Below are positions 1 to 6,347 of a DNA stretch of 7,139 nt, piece by piece. The position numbers were made by a program, and so were the translations under genes. The stretch comes from Pseudomonadota bacterium (GTDB lineage: Bacteria; Desulfobacterota; Desulfovibrionia; Desulfovibrionales; Desulfovibrionaceae). Under the pieces are notes generated by a model. It made no database searches, was not told where the DNA came from, and saw only the letters and a list, made by a program, of their open reading frames with translations. Each line of letters opens with the position of its first letter. The first letter of the stretch is position 1. The DNA is taken from contig JAEZMB010000337.1 of the NCBI GenBank assembly GCA_023435825.1, positions 1 to 7,139 on the forward strand. The letters run 5' to 3'.

Positions 1-108
1 CTCTTTTGCTAACTCGATAACGCCTTTGCTTGTCGGTAGACCATCCAAGGCTTTTTCATAGCAAGTGGATAGTAGTTTTTGGATTTGTGCAGATGTAATG
101 AGTGCCAT
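1..108 (-). CDS. N-terminus of a probable EcsC-family protein (partial, runs off left edge)
   Basis: The ATG at 106-108 opens a frame with no stop to the window edge, giving 36 residues. It starts MALITSAQIQKLL and continues with a YEKALDGLP...ELAKE pattern. A strong Shine-Dalgarno GGAGG at 114-118, five bases before the ATG, makes this a convincing start although the piece is short. From memory, the N-terminus resembles EcsC-family proteins (PF12787), which begin with a short helix of the type 'LLDxxYxKALxGLPG...ELAxxYL' before a hydrophobic glycine-rich core. That core lies outside the window, so the family call is tentative. No direct role in restriction is implied. The gene follows the BrxL-like remnant on the same strand after 67 bp and may be an ordinary neighbour flanking the defence locus. 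Coding status is fairly sure; the family is about 50:50. Confidence 0.6.
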   Translation of the reverse strand, partial: MALITSAQIQKLLSTCYEKALDGLPTSKGVIELAKE

Positions 109-113
109 TTCTC

Positions 114-118
114 CCTCC
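114..118 (-). promoter_or_regulatory. Shine-Dalgarno of the EcsC-like gene
   Basis: The minus strand reads GGAGGGAGAAATG, placing GGAGG five bases before the ATG at 106-108. This is the main evidence that a real gene begins here despite only 36 visible codons. Confidence 0.7.
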
Positions 119-175
119 AAATAGCGCAATTAAGACCTCAAAATACTAGTTCGCCCACAGAAGTAAGTTCCAACC

Positions 176-475
176 TCAGAATGGATAAATAAACCCTACT
201 CCAGCATCCTCTTCAATCTGATATGGAATCAGTTGAAATGCGCTCATCAAATCCGGCGGCACCGTTGCGAAATCCACGAAGGATGTGCTGGGTAGAAGAA
301 CACGTTTTGCACCACTGTCCAAACAGACCTGTAGAACATTTGCCGACTCGTCCTCCTTAATCAATGTACCGCTAATACTAATTTCTCCGAGTACAGCCAA
401 AGAACTGAGCATCGGCTTACCAAGCGCAATGGAGCACAATGCAATTAATGTCGGAAGAGCAAGCTTGCCCGTCAT
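176..475 (-). pseudogene. BrxL C-terminal (Lon-like) domain remnant
   Basis: This 99-residue frame matches, from memory, the last ~100 residues of BrxL, the Lon-like protein of BREX phage-defence systems. Matching blocks are LIALCSIALGKP (9-21), LAVLGEISISG (26-36), LQVCLDSGAKRVLLP (48-62) and TVPPDLMSAFQ (71-81). The C-terminus ends where BrxL normally ends. The whole AAA+ ATPase part and the N-terminal region are missing; full-length BrxL is several hundred residues long. Aligned by eye to bacterial Lon, the catalytic serine position holds Lys and the catalytic lysine position holds Val, so protease activity is not expected. BrxL itself may also lack the lysine. No ribosome binding site precedes the ATG at 473-475, and the frame stays coding-like further upstream, beyond a TGA at 497-499. 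This favours a decayed gene over a small functional protein, though an expressed Lon-domain peptide cannot be excluded. Confidence 0.7.
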
Positions 476-595
476 GTCGATACTGAACGTAAGTCTTCAA
501 TTTTCTTTATTGCACCAAGTGACTTCATGTTTGTCTTCTAAAACCCTGCATGACTCGTAGCCATTTTCAGCTCTCCAAAGAGCTGAATCCTTTAT
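476..595 (-). other. Coding-like stretch between res and the BrxL-like remnant, broken by TGA
   Basis: This spacer is in the same frame as both the end of res and the BrxL-like remnant. After the res stop at 596-598 it reads about 32 sense codons (IKDSALWRAENGYES, then a segment containing LEDKHEVTWCNKEN). A TGA at 497-499 follows, then seven codons (RLTFSID) leading into the remnant's first Met. The only stop in about 120 bases is that TGA, and the residue mix looks protein-like. It may be an upstream part of the decayed gene, but I cannot match it to a family. No start codon with a Shine-Dalgarno was found in it. Confidence 0.4.
566..587 (-). other. Perfect 9-bp hairpin just after res
   Basis: The sequence TTCAGCTCT-CCAA-AGAGCTGAA forms a perfect 9-bp stem with a 4-base loop, starting about 8 bases after the res stop codon. 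In the transcribed sense it is followed by AATGG, not a U-tract, so it is not a canonical intrinsic terminator. It could stabilise the 3' end of the operon mRNA, act as a weak terminator, or be chance. Confidence 0.35.
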
Positions 596-3500
596 CTAAA
601 GTGTCTCCATAACCGTAAGCAAGGTCTGGTAGCTGTCCACGTCATGGTACTTTACGCCGGTTGTGGAAATCTCGTTGAATAGCTTCTTAGCGCAAGAGAT
701 TTTAGCTTTTTCAATTTCATCCCCACGGGTCATTTCACCGAATTTCGTTGAAGTCATACTGCCTTTTGTCTCGGCGATGAAGAAGATATGCTTAACGGCA
801 CCCTTCTTAAACGAAATCGCCCAGTCCGGAGAATAATTGCCCACAGGCGTCGGGATCTGAAATCCTTTCGGACCGCGCGGCAGCTTTGCATAAACAATTA
901 CCTCTTCGGCAACATCTAAATCCTCGATGAATTGCCGTTCAATGCTCTTACTGCCGCTGGCTGTGTTTGCACCATCCGTGAAGACATAGTCCTGGATGGC
1001 GTGTTTTGCCTTAAATGCCTTAGCGTATTCATCGGAAGCGCGGCTCATATTAAAAATATCCTGCGTATAGGGATCTTCCGCGCTTGGGACGTAGGTGATA
1101 TGCTCCACAACCACAGAGGCTTTCTGCCTATTGATAATACCTACGACCTTGGCGATGAACTCTTCGGGGTTCTCGCGGAACATCCAGAGTTTTTCTTTGG
1201 TAATACCATCAAGGATAGCCGTGACCGTACGGCGGGTTAGACTCGTACCTTCGGCGATCTTTCCGATAACATCATAGGTCGCAAGCCCGCCGTGCGCTCG
1301 GTCGAGTTTCTTCGTCTCTGTGTGCTCCACATTGAAGTCAGTGCCTTCCTGCGTGCCTTTTGTAACGGTGTAGGAAAGGCGGGCGACTCTCAAGTCCGCA
1401 TCAATAGCGGTGATTGACTTTTTTATAAGTTCGTCGCCGTCAAATTCCACGGTATAGGCATACTTCTTGTTGATCCGCTCCCAGAGTTCCTTGAAGTCCT
1501 TCCAGTTCTCGTTCAGCGGATTATCCTTGACCTTGGTGTCGTGGCCGTTAACCGTCATATCTTTCAGGATAGATGGGTCGAAAATGCCTTGTACTAGTTT
1601 GTGTACAGCATCGGCAAGCGGAGCGAGTTCCGGTTTCATGGGAGCAAAACTGCTTGCTTCAGCAGCAGCCCGGTAAGTATCCGTCACCCCGCCATTGTCA
1701 TCTACATAGTCGTTGCGGACAAGGTAATTATAAATCGCCGTGGCTTCCGCTGCCGTGAACGTGTGGGTGTCCTCGTTGTTCAGGTAGATTGTTCTGCCGG
1801 AGAAGTATTCCACACTCGCCTTAGTAGGTCGTTCATACAGGTCGGACTTGATCTCGCTCTGTAAATCTGCGACAAACCCGGCATAACTCTCGCTTGCGAC
1901 AACGGTTAGCATATTGACGCTGTGAACAAGGGCATCTCCACAAACGTCCAAGTCCTGGCGTTCACCTGTGGCGTTTACGCATAGCCGCAAACCTCGTCCG
2001 ACTTCCTGTCGCTTAGCTGTGGCGTTATCGGAATGCTTTAGTGTACAAATTTGGAACACGTTGGGGTTATCCCAACCCTCACGTAGAGCCGAGTGCGAGA
2101 AGATGAACCTCACTTTGTATTCCGGTGCGTCACCGTATGAAAGTAGAATTTCTTTCTTTTTAAGAATAAGGTCATATGCTGAAACGTCGTCGGATTCGTC
2201 AGAACCGCGTGCAACCGTACTATTCACGGCATGACCTTTCTTATCAATGGAGAAATAGCCCCGGTGCGTATCGGCGGTTTCAATGCCGCGCAGATAGGCT
2301 TGGTAGGCTGTTGGGAACAGCGTTAGTCGCTCATTCAGTACGGCTGTGTATTCTTCCTCGAAGATGCGTCCATATTCGCCGAGGATTTCCTCTCCATCTT
2401 CACCATATTGTCGATACTTAGCTACCTCGTCGATGAAGAAGAGCGATAGGCACTTGATGCCTTGCTCGAACAGCTTCTCCTCCTTGTCAAAGTGGGAGTT
2501 GATTGTCTCGCGGATTTGTATACGTCGGATATCATCCTCGTGAATATTTCCGGTTGCTTCACCAGCCGCAAGTACATGGCCATTGGAGAATGTAACCGTT
2601 GCCCGAATCGGGTCGATGTCGGCAATGGAGATATCCCGGTACTCCTCCAAACCATTAGGGGTAACGCCTTTGGATGCGGCGTAAAGGCTATCGGTTACTC
2701 CGAGAAGATGTGTTTCACGCTTTGGCGAACCACCCGCGCGGCTGACTTCAAACTCTAGGCGGGCGCGAGGTGGCTTTTTCTTATCTATCACAATGGCGGA
2801 AAGATACATATAGCGGTTTGTGCCACCAAGATTTTTCAATTCGAAGCCCTTAACCTCGATTTTCTTGACCAGCTTCTTTTTGAAAGCGTCAAGCGCATCG
2901 AGGACATAAACGAGGTTATGACTCGTCTTGTGCGTCGCCGAATAGTTCAGGGAGAACAGCGGTGCGAAGTTTTTTCTTAGGGCGTTCTGCGTCGCCGCAC
3001 CGCCCATCTTTTGTGGCTCGTCAAGGATGATAATCGGGCGGTTTGCCTTAATTACATCGATTGGGCGGCGGCTGCCGAACTCATCGCGTTTGGAGTAGAT
3101 GATCCTCGCTGCTTCGTTGCCGCTCCTCCCCTCGACGTTCTTATCCTCGTTCATGGTGGTGTTAAACGCCTGCGTGTTGATAATCATTACGTTAATGCCG
3201 CTGTTCTGTGAAAACTCGTCAAGCTGGTGGAGGTTTGAAGAGTTGTAGATAAAGTACCGCGCTTTCAGGCCGTAAATCTGCATGAAATGGTCTTCCAACA
3301 TTTCAAAGGATTTCTTTACGCCTTCGCGGATAGCGATGCTCGGAACGACCACGATAAACTTACTCCAGCCATAAGCCTTGTGGAGCTCGAACATTGTCTT
3401 GATGTAGACATATGTCTTGCCGGTACCTGTCTCCATTTCCACGTCAAGCGACACGGCGCCAAGCCCGGCGACGAGGTCGGTGGAATACTTGATGTTGTTC

Positions 3501-3799
3501 GCTGTCTGCACGCTATGGATATTTTTCAACAACAGCTCTTTTGTGAGCTGCACATCCTCGTTGCGGTAGGCGGTCTCGTACTCCTCCTCGACACGCCTCT
3601 TTTCCTCCTCGGACAAATTGGCGTAAGAGATGGGCATGTAACCCCTGCGCTCCACTCTTTCAGATTCGCCTAATTTCTTCTCACTGCCGATGTCGCGGCG
3701 GTACTTGGTCTCGCTGGCATTCGGCTGGCCCGCGAAAACGCGCACAACACTTTCGGCGGCTTCGGTCTGGAATGGCTGTATCTTGAATTGAAATTTCAT
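596..3799 (-). CDS. res: Type III restriction endonuclease subunit Res
   Basis: This is the restriction and translocation subunit of a type III restriction-modification enzyme. With Mod it hydrolyses ATP, communicates along DNA between unmethylated sites and cuts. It has 1067 residues, slightly longer than the ~970 of classical Res. The N-terminal half is a superfamily 2 helicase: Walker A METGTGKT (122-129), motif Ia VVPSIAIREG (151-160), motif II DEPQ (260-263), motif III SAT (287-289), motif V around LREGWDNPNVFQ (572-583) and motif VI QEVGRGLRL (598-606). The C-terminal region carries a PD-(D/E)XK nuclease signature, with SPD (990-992) and ETKG (1010-1013); Glu954 or a nearby acid may complete it. 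All motifs look intact. The ATG at 3797-3799 directly follows the mod stop and has AGGAGG nine bases upstream, so translation is coupled to mod. The family call is very secure; the recognition site cannot be read from the sequence. Confidence 0.96.
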   Translation of the reverse strand: MKFQFKIQPFQTEAAESVVRVFAGQPNASETKYRRDIGSEKKLGESERVERRGYMPISYANLSEEEKRRVEEEYETAYRNEDVQLTKELLLKNIHSVQTANNIKYSTDLVAGLGAVSLDVEMETGTGKTYVYIKTMFELHKAYGWSKFIVVVPSIAIREGVKKSFEMLEDHFMQIYGLKARYFIYNSSNLHQLDEFSQNSGINVMIINTQAFNTTMNEDKNVEGRSGNEAARIIYSKRDEFGSRRPIDVIKANRPIIILDEPQKMGGAATQNALRKNFAPLFSLNYSATHKTSHNLVYVLDALDAFKKKLVKKIEVKGFELKNLGGTNRYMYLSAIVIDKKKPPRARLEFEVSRAGGSPKRETHLLGVTDSLYAASKGVTPNGLEEYRDISIADIDPIRATVTFSNGHVLAAGEATGNIHEDDIRRIQIRETINSHFDKEEKLFEQGIKCLSLFFIDEVAKYRQYGEDGEEILGEYGRIFEEEYTAVLNERLTLFPTAYQAYLRGIETADTHRGYFSIDKKGHAVNSTVARGSDESDDVSAYDLILKKKEILLSYGDAPEYKVRFIFSHSALREGWDNPNVFQICTLKHSDNATAKRQEVGRGLRLCVNATGERQDLDVCGDALVHSVNMLTVVASESYAGFVADLQSEIKSDLYERPTKASVEYFSGRTIYLNNEDTHTFTAAEATAIYNYLVRNDYVDDNGGVTDTYRAAAEASSFAPMKPELAPLADAVHKLVQGIFDPSILKDMTVNGHDTKVKDNPLNENWKDFKELWERINKKYAYTVEFDGDELIKKSITAIDADLRVARLSYTVTKGTQEGTDFNVEHTETKKLDRAHGGLATYDVIGKIAEGTSLTRRTVTAILDGITKEKLWMFRENPEEFIAKVVGIINRQKASVVVEHITYVPSAEDPYTQDIFNMSRASDEYAKAFKAKHAIQDYVFTDGANTASGSKSIERQFIEDLDVAEEVIVYAKLPRGPKGFQIPTPVGNYSPDWAISFKKGAVKHIFFIAETKGSMTSTKFGEMTRGDEIEKAKISCAKKLFNEISTTGVKYHDVDSYQTLLTVMETL

Positions 3800-5725
3800 C
3801 TACAGCACCCTCCTTGTCGTGTTCGGGCTATAGGTGGAAAACACCTGCTCGAAGTTTACCATCGCGGAGTCGGAGGAGAAGCTGCTGTCGCGGAACACGG
3901 CGAAGAATGGCTTCTTCTTGGCGAGTTCCGTAATCATAGCGGTATCGACCTGCTTGAAGCAGGCGATGAGGTAATTATCATTGACATAGAACACGTCGCC
4001 TACCTGTGCGATTTTCGCCGAAAGCGGGATGTTGAGATCTAGCATCACTTGGAAGAGCAAGTCTTCATCGGTACGGTCTTCTTTGATGTTGTCCATGAAG
4101 CCGGAGAGGTTTTGCTGATTCTGCGCCATCGTTAGGAACTCTTCGGGAGTGTAGTACACATCCTTCATGTTTGTACTGTCCAGCTTTAGGACGCGGAAAC
4201 CCACGTCAAGGCTCCCCGTAGTCAGCGGGCTGTTGGTTTTTATTTTTGCCCCGGCACGGCGGATACGCTCTTTACCGATTTCGGCTATTGTATGCGGCTG
4301 TCCTATACTGTCGAGGAAGTCTATCGAAACTTGAATTTGTGCCTTTGTCTTGCCAGATGACTTAGCAAGGCTATCATCCAAATTTCCAGGTAGCTGTACA
4401 AGAACGAATTGAATCGCTGCTTGCCGCTCGGAGTTCAATTGCATTACTGCATGAGCCGTAGTCGCTGAACCAGAGAAAAAGTCAAGAACTATGTCACCAG
4501 TCTTTACATTGCCAATCTGCAACAGCCCTCGAAGCAGTTCCACAGGTTTTGGATTACTGAATACATTTTTTACGCCGAACAAGCCTGTCATGCATTCATT
4601 GGCACCCTGATTATTTCCGAATTGAGTGCTTTCCCACCAGTTCGTAGCGCATTGTCCTTCTTCTTCACGCTCAAACTTAAAGTATTTCTTGCGTGGCATT
4701 CCGTCACCACCACGAGGGAAGATGATTCGATTATCCGCTAACAACTCACGATATGTCGCTTCTTCACCCATCCACTCCTCATCAAGCACGATTCCTGACG
4801 GTGTTGTAATCGTATAGCGGCTTCCAGATTGATCAGAGCCAACTTTCCACGGCTTAGAAGCCCAATCACCGCGCGGGTCATTGTCCGGGTTTGAGAAGTC
4901 GCCAGTTAAGTCTATTTTCCCGACGCCAACCGAGCGAAGGTAGTTGCTATTCTTGGCATAGGCAATTATGTGTTCAGCCACTAAACCTATCATCTTGGTT
5001 TTATCATTTGGCTGGTTGTGTCTTCTGCGCCAGTGAATATGACCCTCAAAATTCGCAGCACCAAAAATCTCATCACAGATTTTTCGCAACTGAGCTACTT
5101 CGTTGTCGTCAATGCTAATGTAAATAACGCCGTTATCTGTCAATAAGTCATGGGCTATCCTCAACCGTGGGTACAACATATTCAGCCAATCGGTATGAAA
5201 CCGACCGTTGCTATCAAGGTTCGGAGCGAGGCGATATCCCTGTTCATCAAACTGCCCGTCCCGGCGCAGGAACGAGCCTGTTTCCTCAGCAAAGTCATCT
5301 TCGTAAACGAAATCACTGCCTGTGTTATATGGTGGATCAATATATATCATTTTCACTCTATTCAGGTAAGTCTCACGCAATAGCTTTAGCACATCAAGGT
5401 TGTCGCCTTCTATATATAGATTCTCAGTCGTATCGAAGCACACGCTCTCCTCACGACAAGGGCGCAAAGCAGCTGCAAGCGGCGCATTGGCAAGCAATAT
5501 GCTCTTGCGCTTATCCGGCCAGGTAAACTGGTAGCGTTCCTCTCTGCCCTCGACGACATAGGCGTTTATTTCCTGCGTTAACACATCCTTATCAATTGCA
5601 CGAACGACTGCTCCATTCTTGTCAATCGTCTCAGTGACGGCGTTCGGGAACAGCTTGGTAAGGGCAGAAAAGTTTTCGTCCGCGAGGGACGGTGTGCACA
5701 TAGCTAATTTTTTCGGATTAGTCAT
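3800..5725 (-). CDS. mod: Type III-like DNA adenine-N6 methyltransferase Mod
   Basis: Mod transfers a methyl group from S-adenosylmethionine to an adenine in a short asymmetric site, protecting host DNA and giving the restriction complex its specificity. It has 641 residues, the usual size for type III Mod (about 640-650). The catalytic motif IV DPPY is at 130-133, in IYIDPPYNTGSDF. The SAM-binding motif I is downstream at 415-423, in VLDFFSGSATT, preceded by KPVELL (393-398). This order, catalytic motif first and SAM motif last, defines the beta class. The target recognition domain should lie between them, roughly residues 220-390. A GFRVLKLDSTN segment (509-519), typical of type III Mod proteins, follows, and a C-terminal region probably contacts partner subunits. 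The start is firm: AGGAGG eight bases before the ATG. The first 8 bases overlap the end of the DUF4391 gene. No frameshift or phase-variable simple repeat is seen, so it should be active. Confidence 0.96.
   Translation of the reverse strand: MTNPKKLAMCTPSLADENFSALTKLFPNAVTETIDKNGAVVRAIDKDVLTQEINAYVVEGREERYQFTWPDKRKSILLANAPLAAALRPCREESVCFDTTENLYIEGDNLDVLKLLRETYLNRVKMIYIDPPYNTGSDFVYEDDFAEETGSFLRRDGQFDEQGYRLAPNLDSNGRFHTDWLNMLYPRLRIAHDLLTDNGVIYISIDDNEVAQLRKICDEIFGAANFEGHIHWRRRHNQPNDKTKMIGLVAEHIIAYAKNSNYLRSVGVGKIDLTGDFSNPDNDPRGDWASKPWKVGSDQSGSRYTITTPSGIVLDEEWMGEEATYRELLADNRIIFPRGGDGMPRKKYFKFEREEEGQCATNWWESTQFGNNQGANECMTGLFGVKNVFSNPKPVELLRGLLQIGNVKTGDIVLDFFSGSATTAHAVMQLNSERQAAIQFVLVQLPGNLDDSLAKSSGKTKAQIQVSIDFLDSIGQPHTIAEIGKERIRRAGAKIKTNSPLTTGSLDVGFRVLKLDSTNMKDVYYTPEEFLTMAQNQQNLSGFMDNIKEDRTDEDLLFQVMLDLNIPLSAKIAQVGDVFYVNDNYLIACFKQVDTAMITELAKKKPFFAVFRDSSFSSDSAMVNFEQVFSTYSPNTTRRVL
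3809..3814 (-). promoter_or_regulatory. Shine-Dalgarno of res inside the mod 3' end
   Basis: The minus strand reads AAGGAGGGTGCTGTAGATG. AGGAGG lies nine bases before the res ATG and within the last codons of mod, and the mod stop TAG touches the res ATG. This fixes the res start and implies coupled synthesis of the two subunits. Confidence 0.8.
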
Positions 5726-6335
5726 TGGGTATTCCTCCTAATTCTATCTTTAGTCGCCGTAACTCCTCAGCAAGTTCCCACTTCTTACGGGGCTGGCGTT
5801 CAGTCATTGCCTTCTTTTCAAGGGTGGTTATTTGCTTTTGCAGTTTCTCTTGGTGATCGTTCTCGGCAATGGTCATGTCGAGGTCTTTGCCGCCAGTAAG
5901 GTCGATGCCGCTAATTTGGGCAATGGCGTTCTCCCACACAGCTTCGAGGTCAAGCCCGCTCAAGGTTAGCTTCCAGTCAGCAATTGGCTTACTCTTCGAT
6001 ATCAATACCTTCTCAGCTCGATAAACGGCGAGCCGTGCAGTGACATCCGACTGAAGCACAAACAACATGCGCTGGTCTATCAGCTTCGACAAGAGTGATA
6101 TATTCTTCTTGTCACAATCGGTGGTCTTTAACGTGACCAGAATAACATATACCGTCGAAACTTCCGCGCTTGCCTTTATTGCCACCGTCTGCGGCGAGAT
6201 CTCCGCCACTATCGACAGGCGACTGATCTGCTCGTCAAACAGCTTGCGGTCAGTTGGCGATGGCTTGAATCTATCGAATATTGCCTTCTTCGGGAGGACT
6301 TTTGAGATTTCAGTTGCCTTTGGCAGTCCCAACAT
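5718..6335 (-). CDS. DUF4391 domain protein
   Basis: This is a 205-residue soluble protein of the DUF4391 family (PF14335), whose biochemical role I do not know. The recognisable layout is an N-terminal LPKATEISKVLPKKAIFDRF segment (4-23), a SPQTVAI strand region (48-54), a central VYVILVTLK strand followed by LLSKLIDQRMLFVLQ (62-95), and a WKL...GLDLEAVWENAIAQISG segment (121-143). A charged, probably coiled-coil tail (about 158-200) is rich in Lys, Glu, Leu and Gln. No membrane segment or signal peptide is present. Members commonly sit beside type III mod/res genes and a helicase, as here, so a partner role in that complex is likely; this is inference. I chose the ATG at 6333-6335, with GAGGTG six bases upstream. 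A GTG three codons earlier falls inside that Shine-Dalgarno and is unlikely to be the start. The gene begins 10 bases after the helicase stop and overlaps mod by 8. Confidence 0.85.
   Translation of the reverse strand: MLGLPKATEISKVLPKKAIFDRFKPSPTDRKLFDEQISRLSIVAEISPQTVAIKASAEVSTVYVILVTLKTTDCDKKNISLLSKLIDQRMLFVLQSDVTARLAVYRAEKVLISKSKPIADWKLTLSGLDLEAVWENAIAQISGIDLTGGKDLDMTIAENDHQEKLQKQITTLEKKAMTERQPRKKWELAEELRRLKIELGGIPND
5734..5739 (-). promoter_or_regulatory. Shine-Dalgarno of mod inside the DUF4391 gene
   Basis: AGGAGG eight bases before the mod ATG is encoded within the last codons (Leu-Gly-Gly) of the DUF4391 gene. With the 8-nt overlap of the two reading frames, it implies translational coupling. 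Confidence 0.8.
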
Positions 6336-6341
6336 ACGATC

Positions 6342-6347
6342 CACCTC
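6342..6347 (-). promoter_or_regulatory. Shine-Dalgarno of the DUF4391 gene, overlapping the helicase stop
   Basis: The minus strand reads AAGTGAGGTGGATCGTATG. GAGGTG lies six bases before the ATG at 6333-6335 and overlaps the helicase stop TGA (6346-6348). It decides the start in favour of the ATG over the GTG at 6342-6344, which is part of this site. Confidence 0.7.

Noticed and set aside
143..173. Possible promoter for the EcsC-like gene (TTGGAA at 168-173 and TAGTAT at 143-148 on the minus strand)
   Set aside because: The spacing is 19 bases and both boxes are only partial matches to consensus, so it is not distinguishable from chance in this AT-rich gap.
497..499. In-frame TGA before the BrxL-like remnant read as selenocysteine or programmed readthrough
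   Set aside because: No SECIS-like stem-loop was evident directly after the TGA, the context (AAT TGA AGA) shows nothing special, and the upstream part lacks a start signal. Gene decay is simpler.
285..560. Plus-strand 91-codon frame opposite the BrxL-like remnant
   Set aside because: It is antisense to a frame with clear BrxL similarity; its product has no recognisable motif.
3287..3673. Plus-strand 128-codon frame opposite the res N-terminal region
   Set aside because: It is antisense to the Walker A and motif Ia region of res, which is certain coding, and there is no sign of its own start signal or family.
3800..5725. Phase-variable repeat tract in mod, as in some pathogen phasevarions
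   Set aside because: I saw no tandem simple repeats or long homopolymers in or just upstream of mod.
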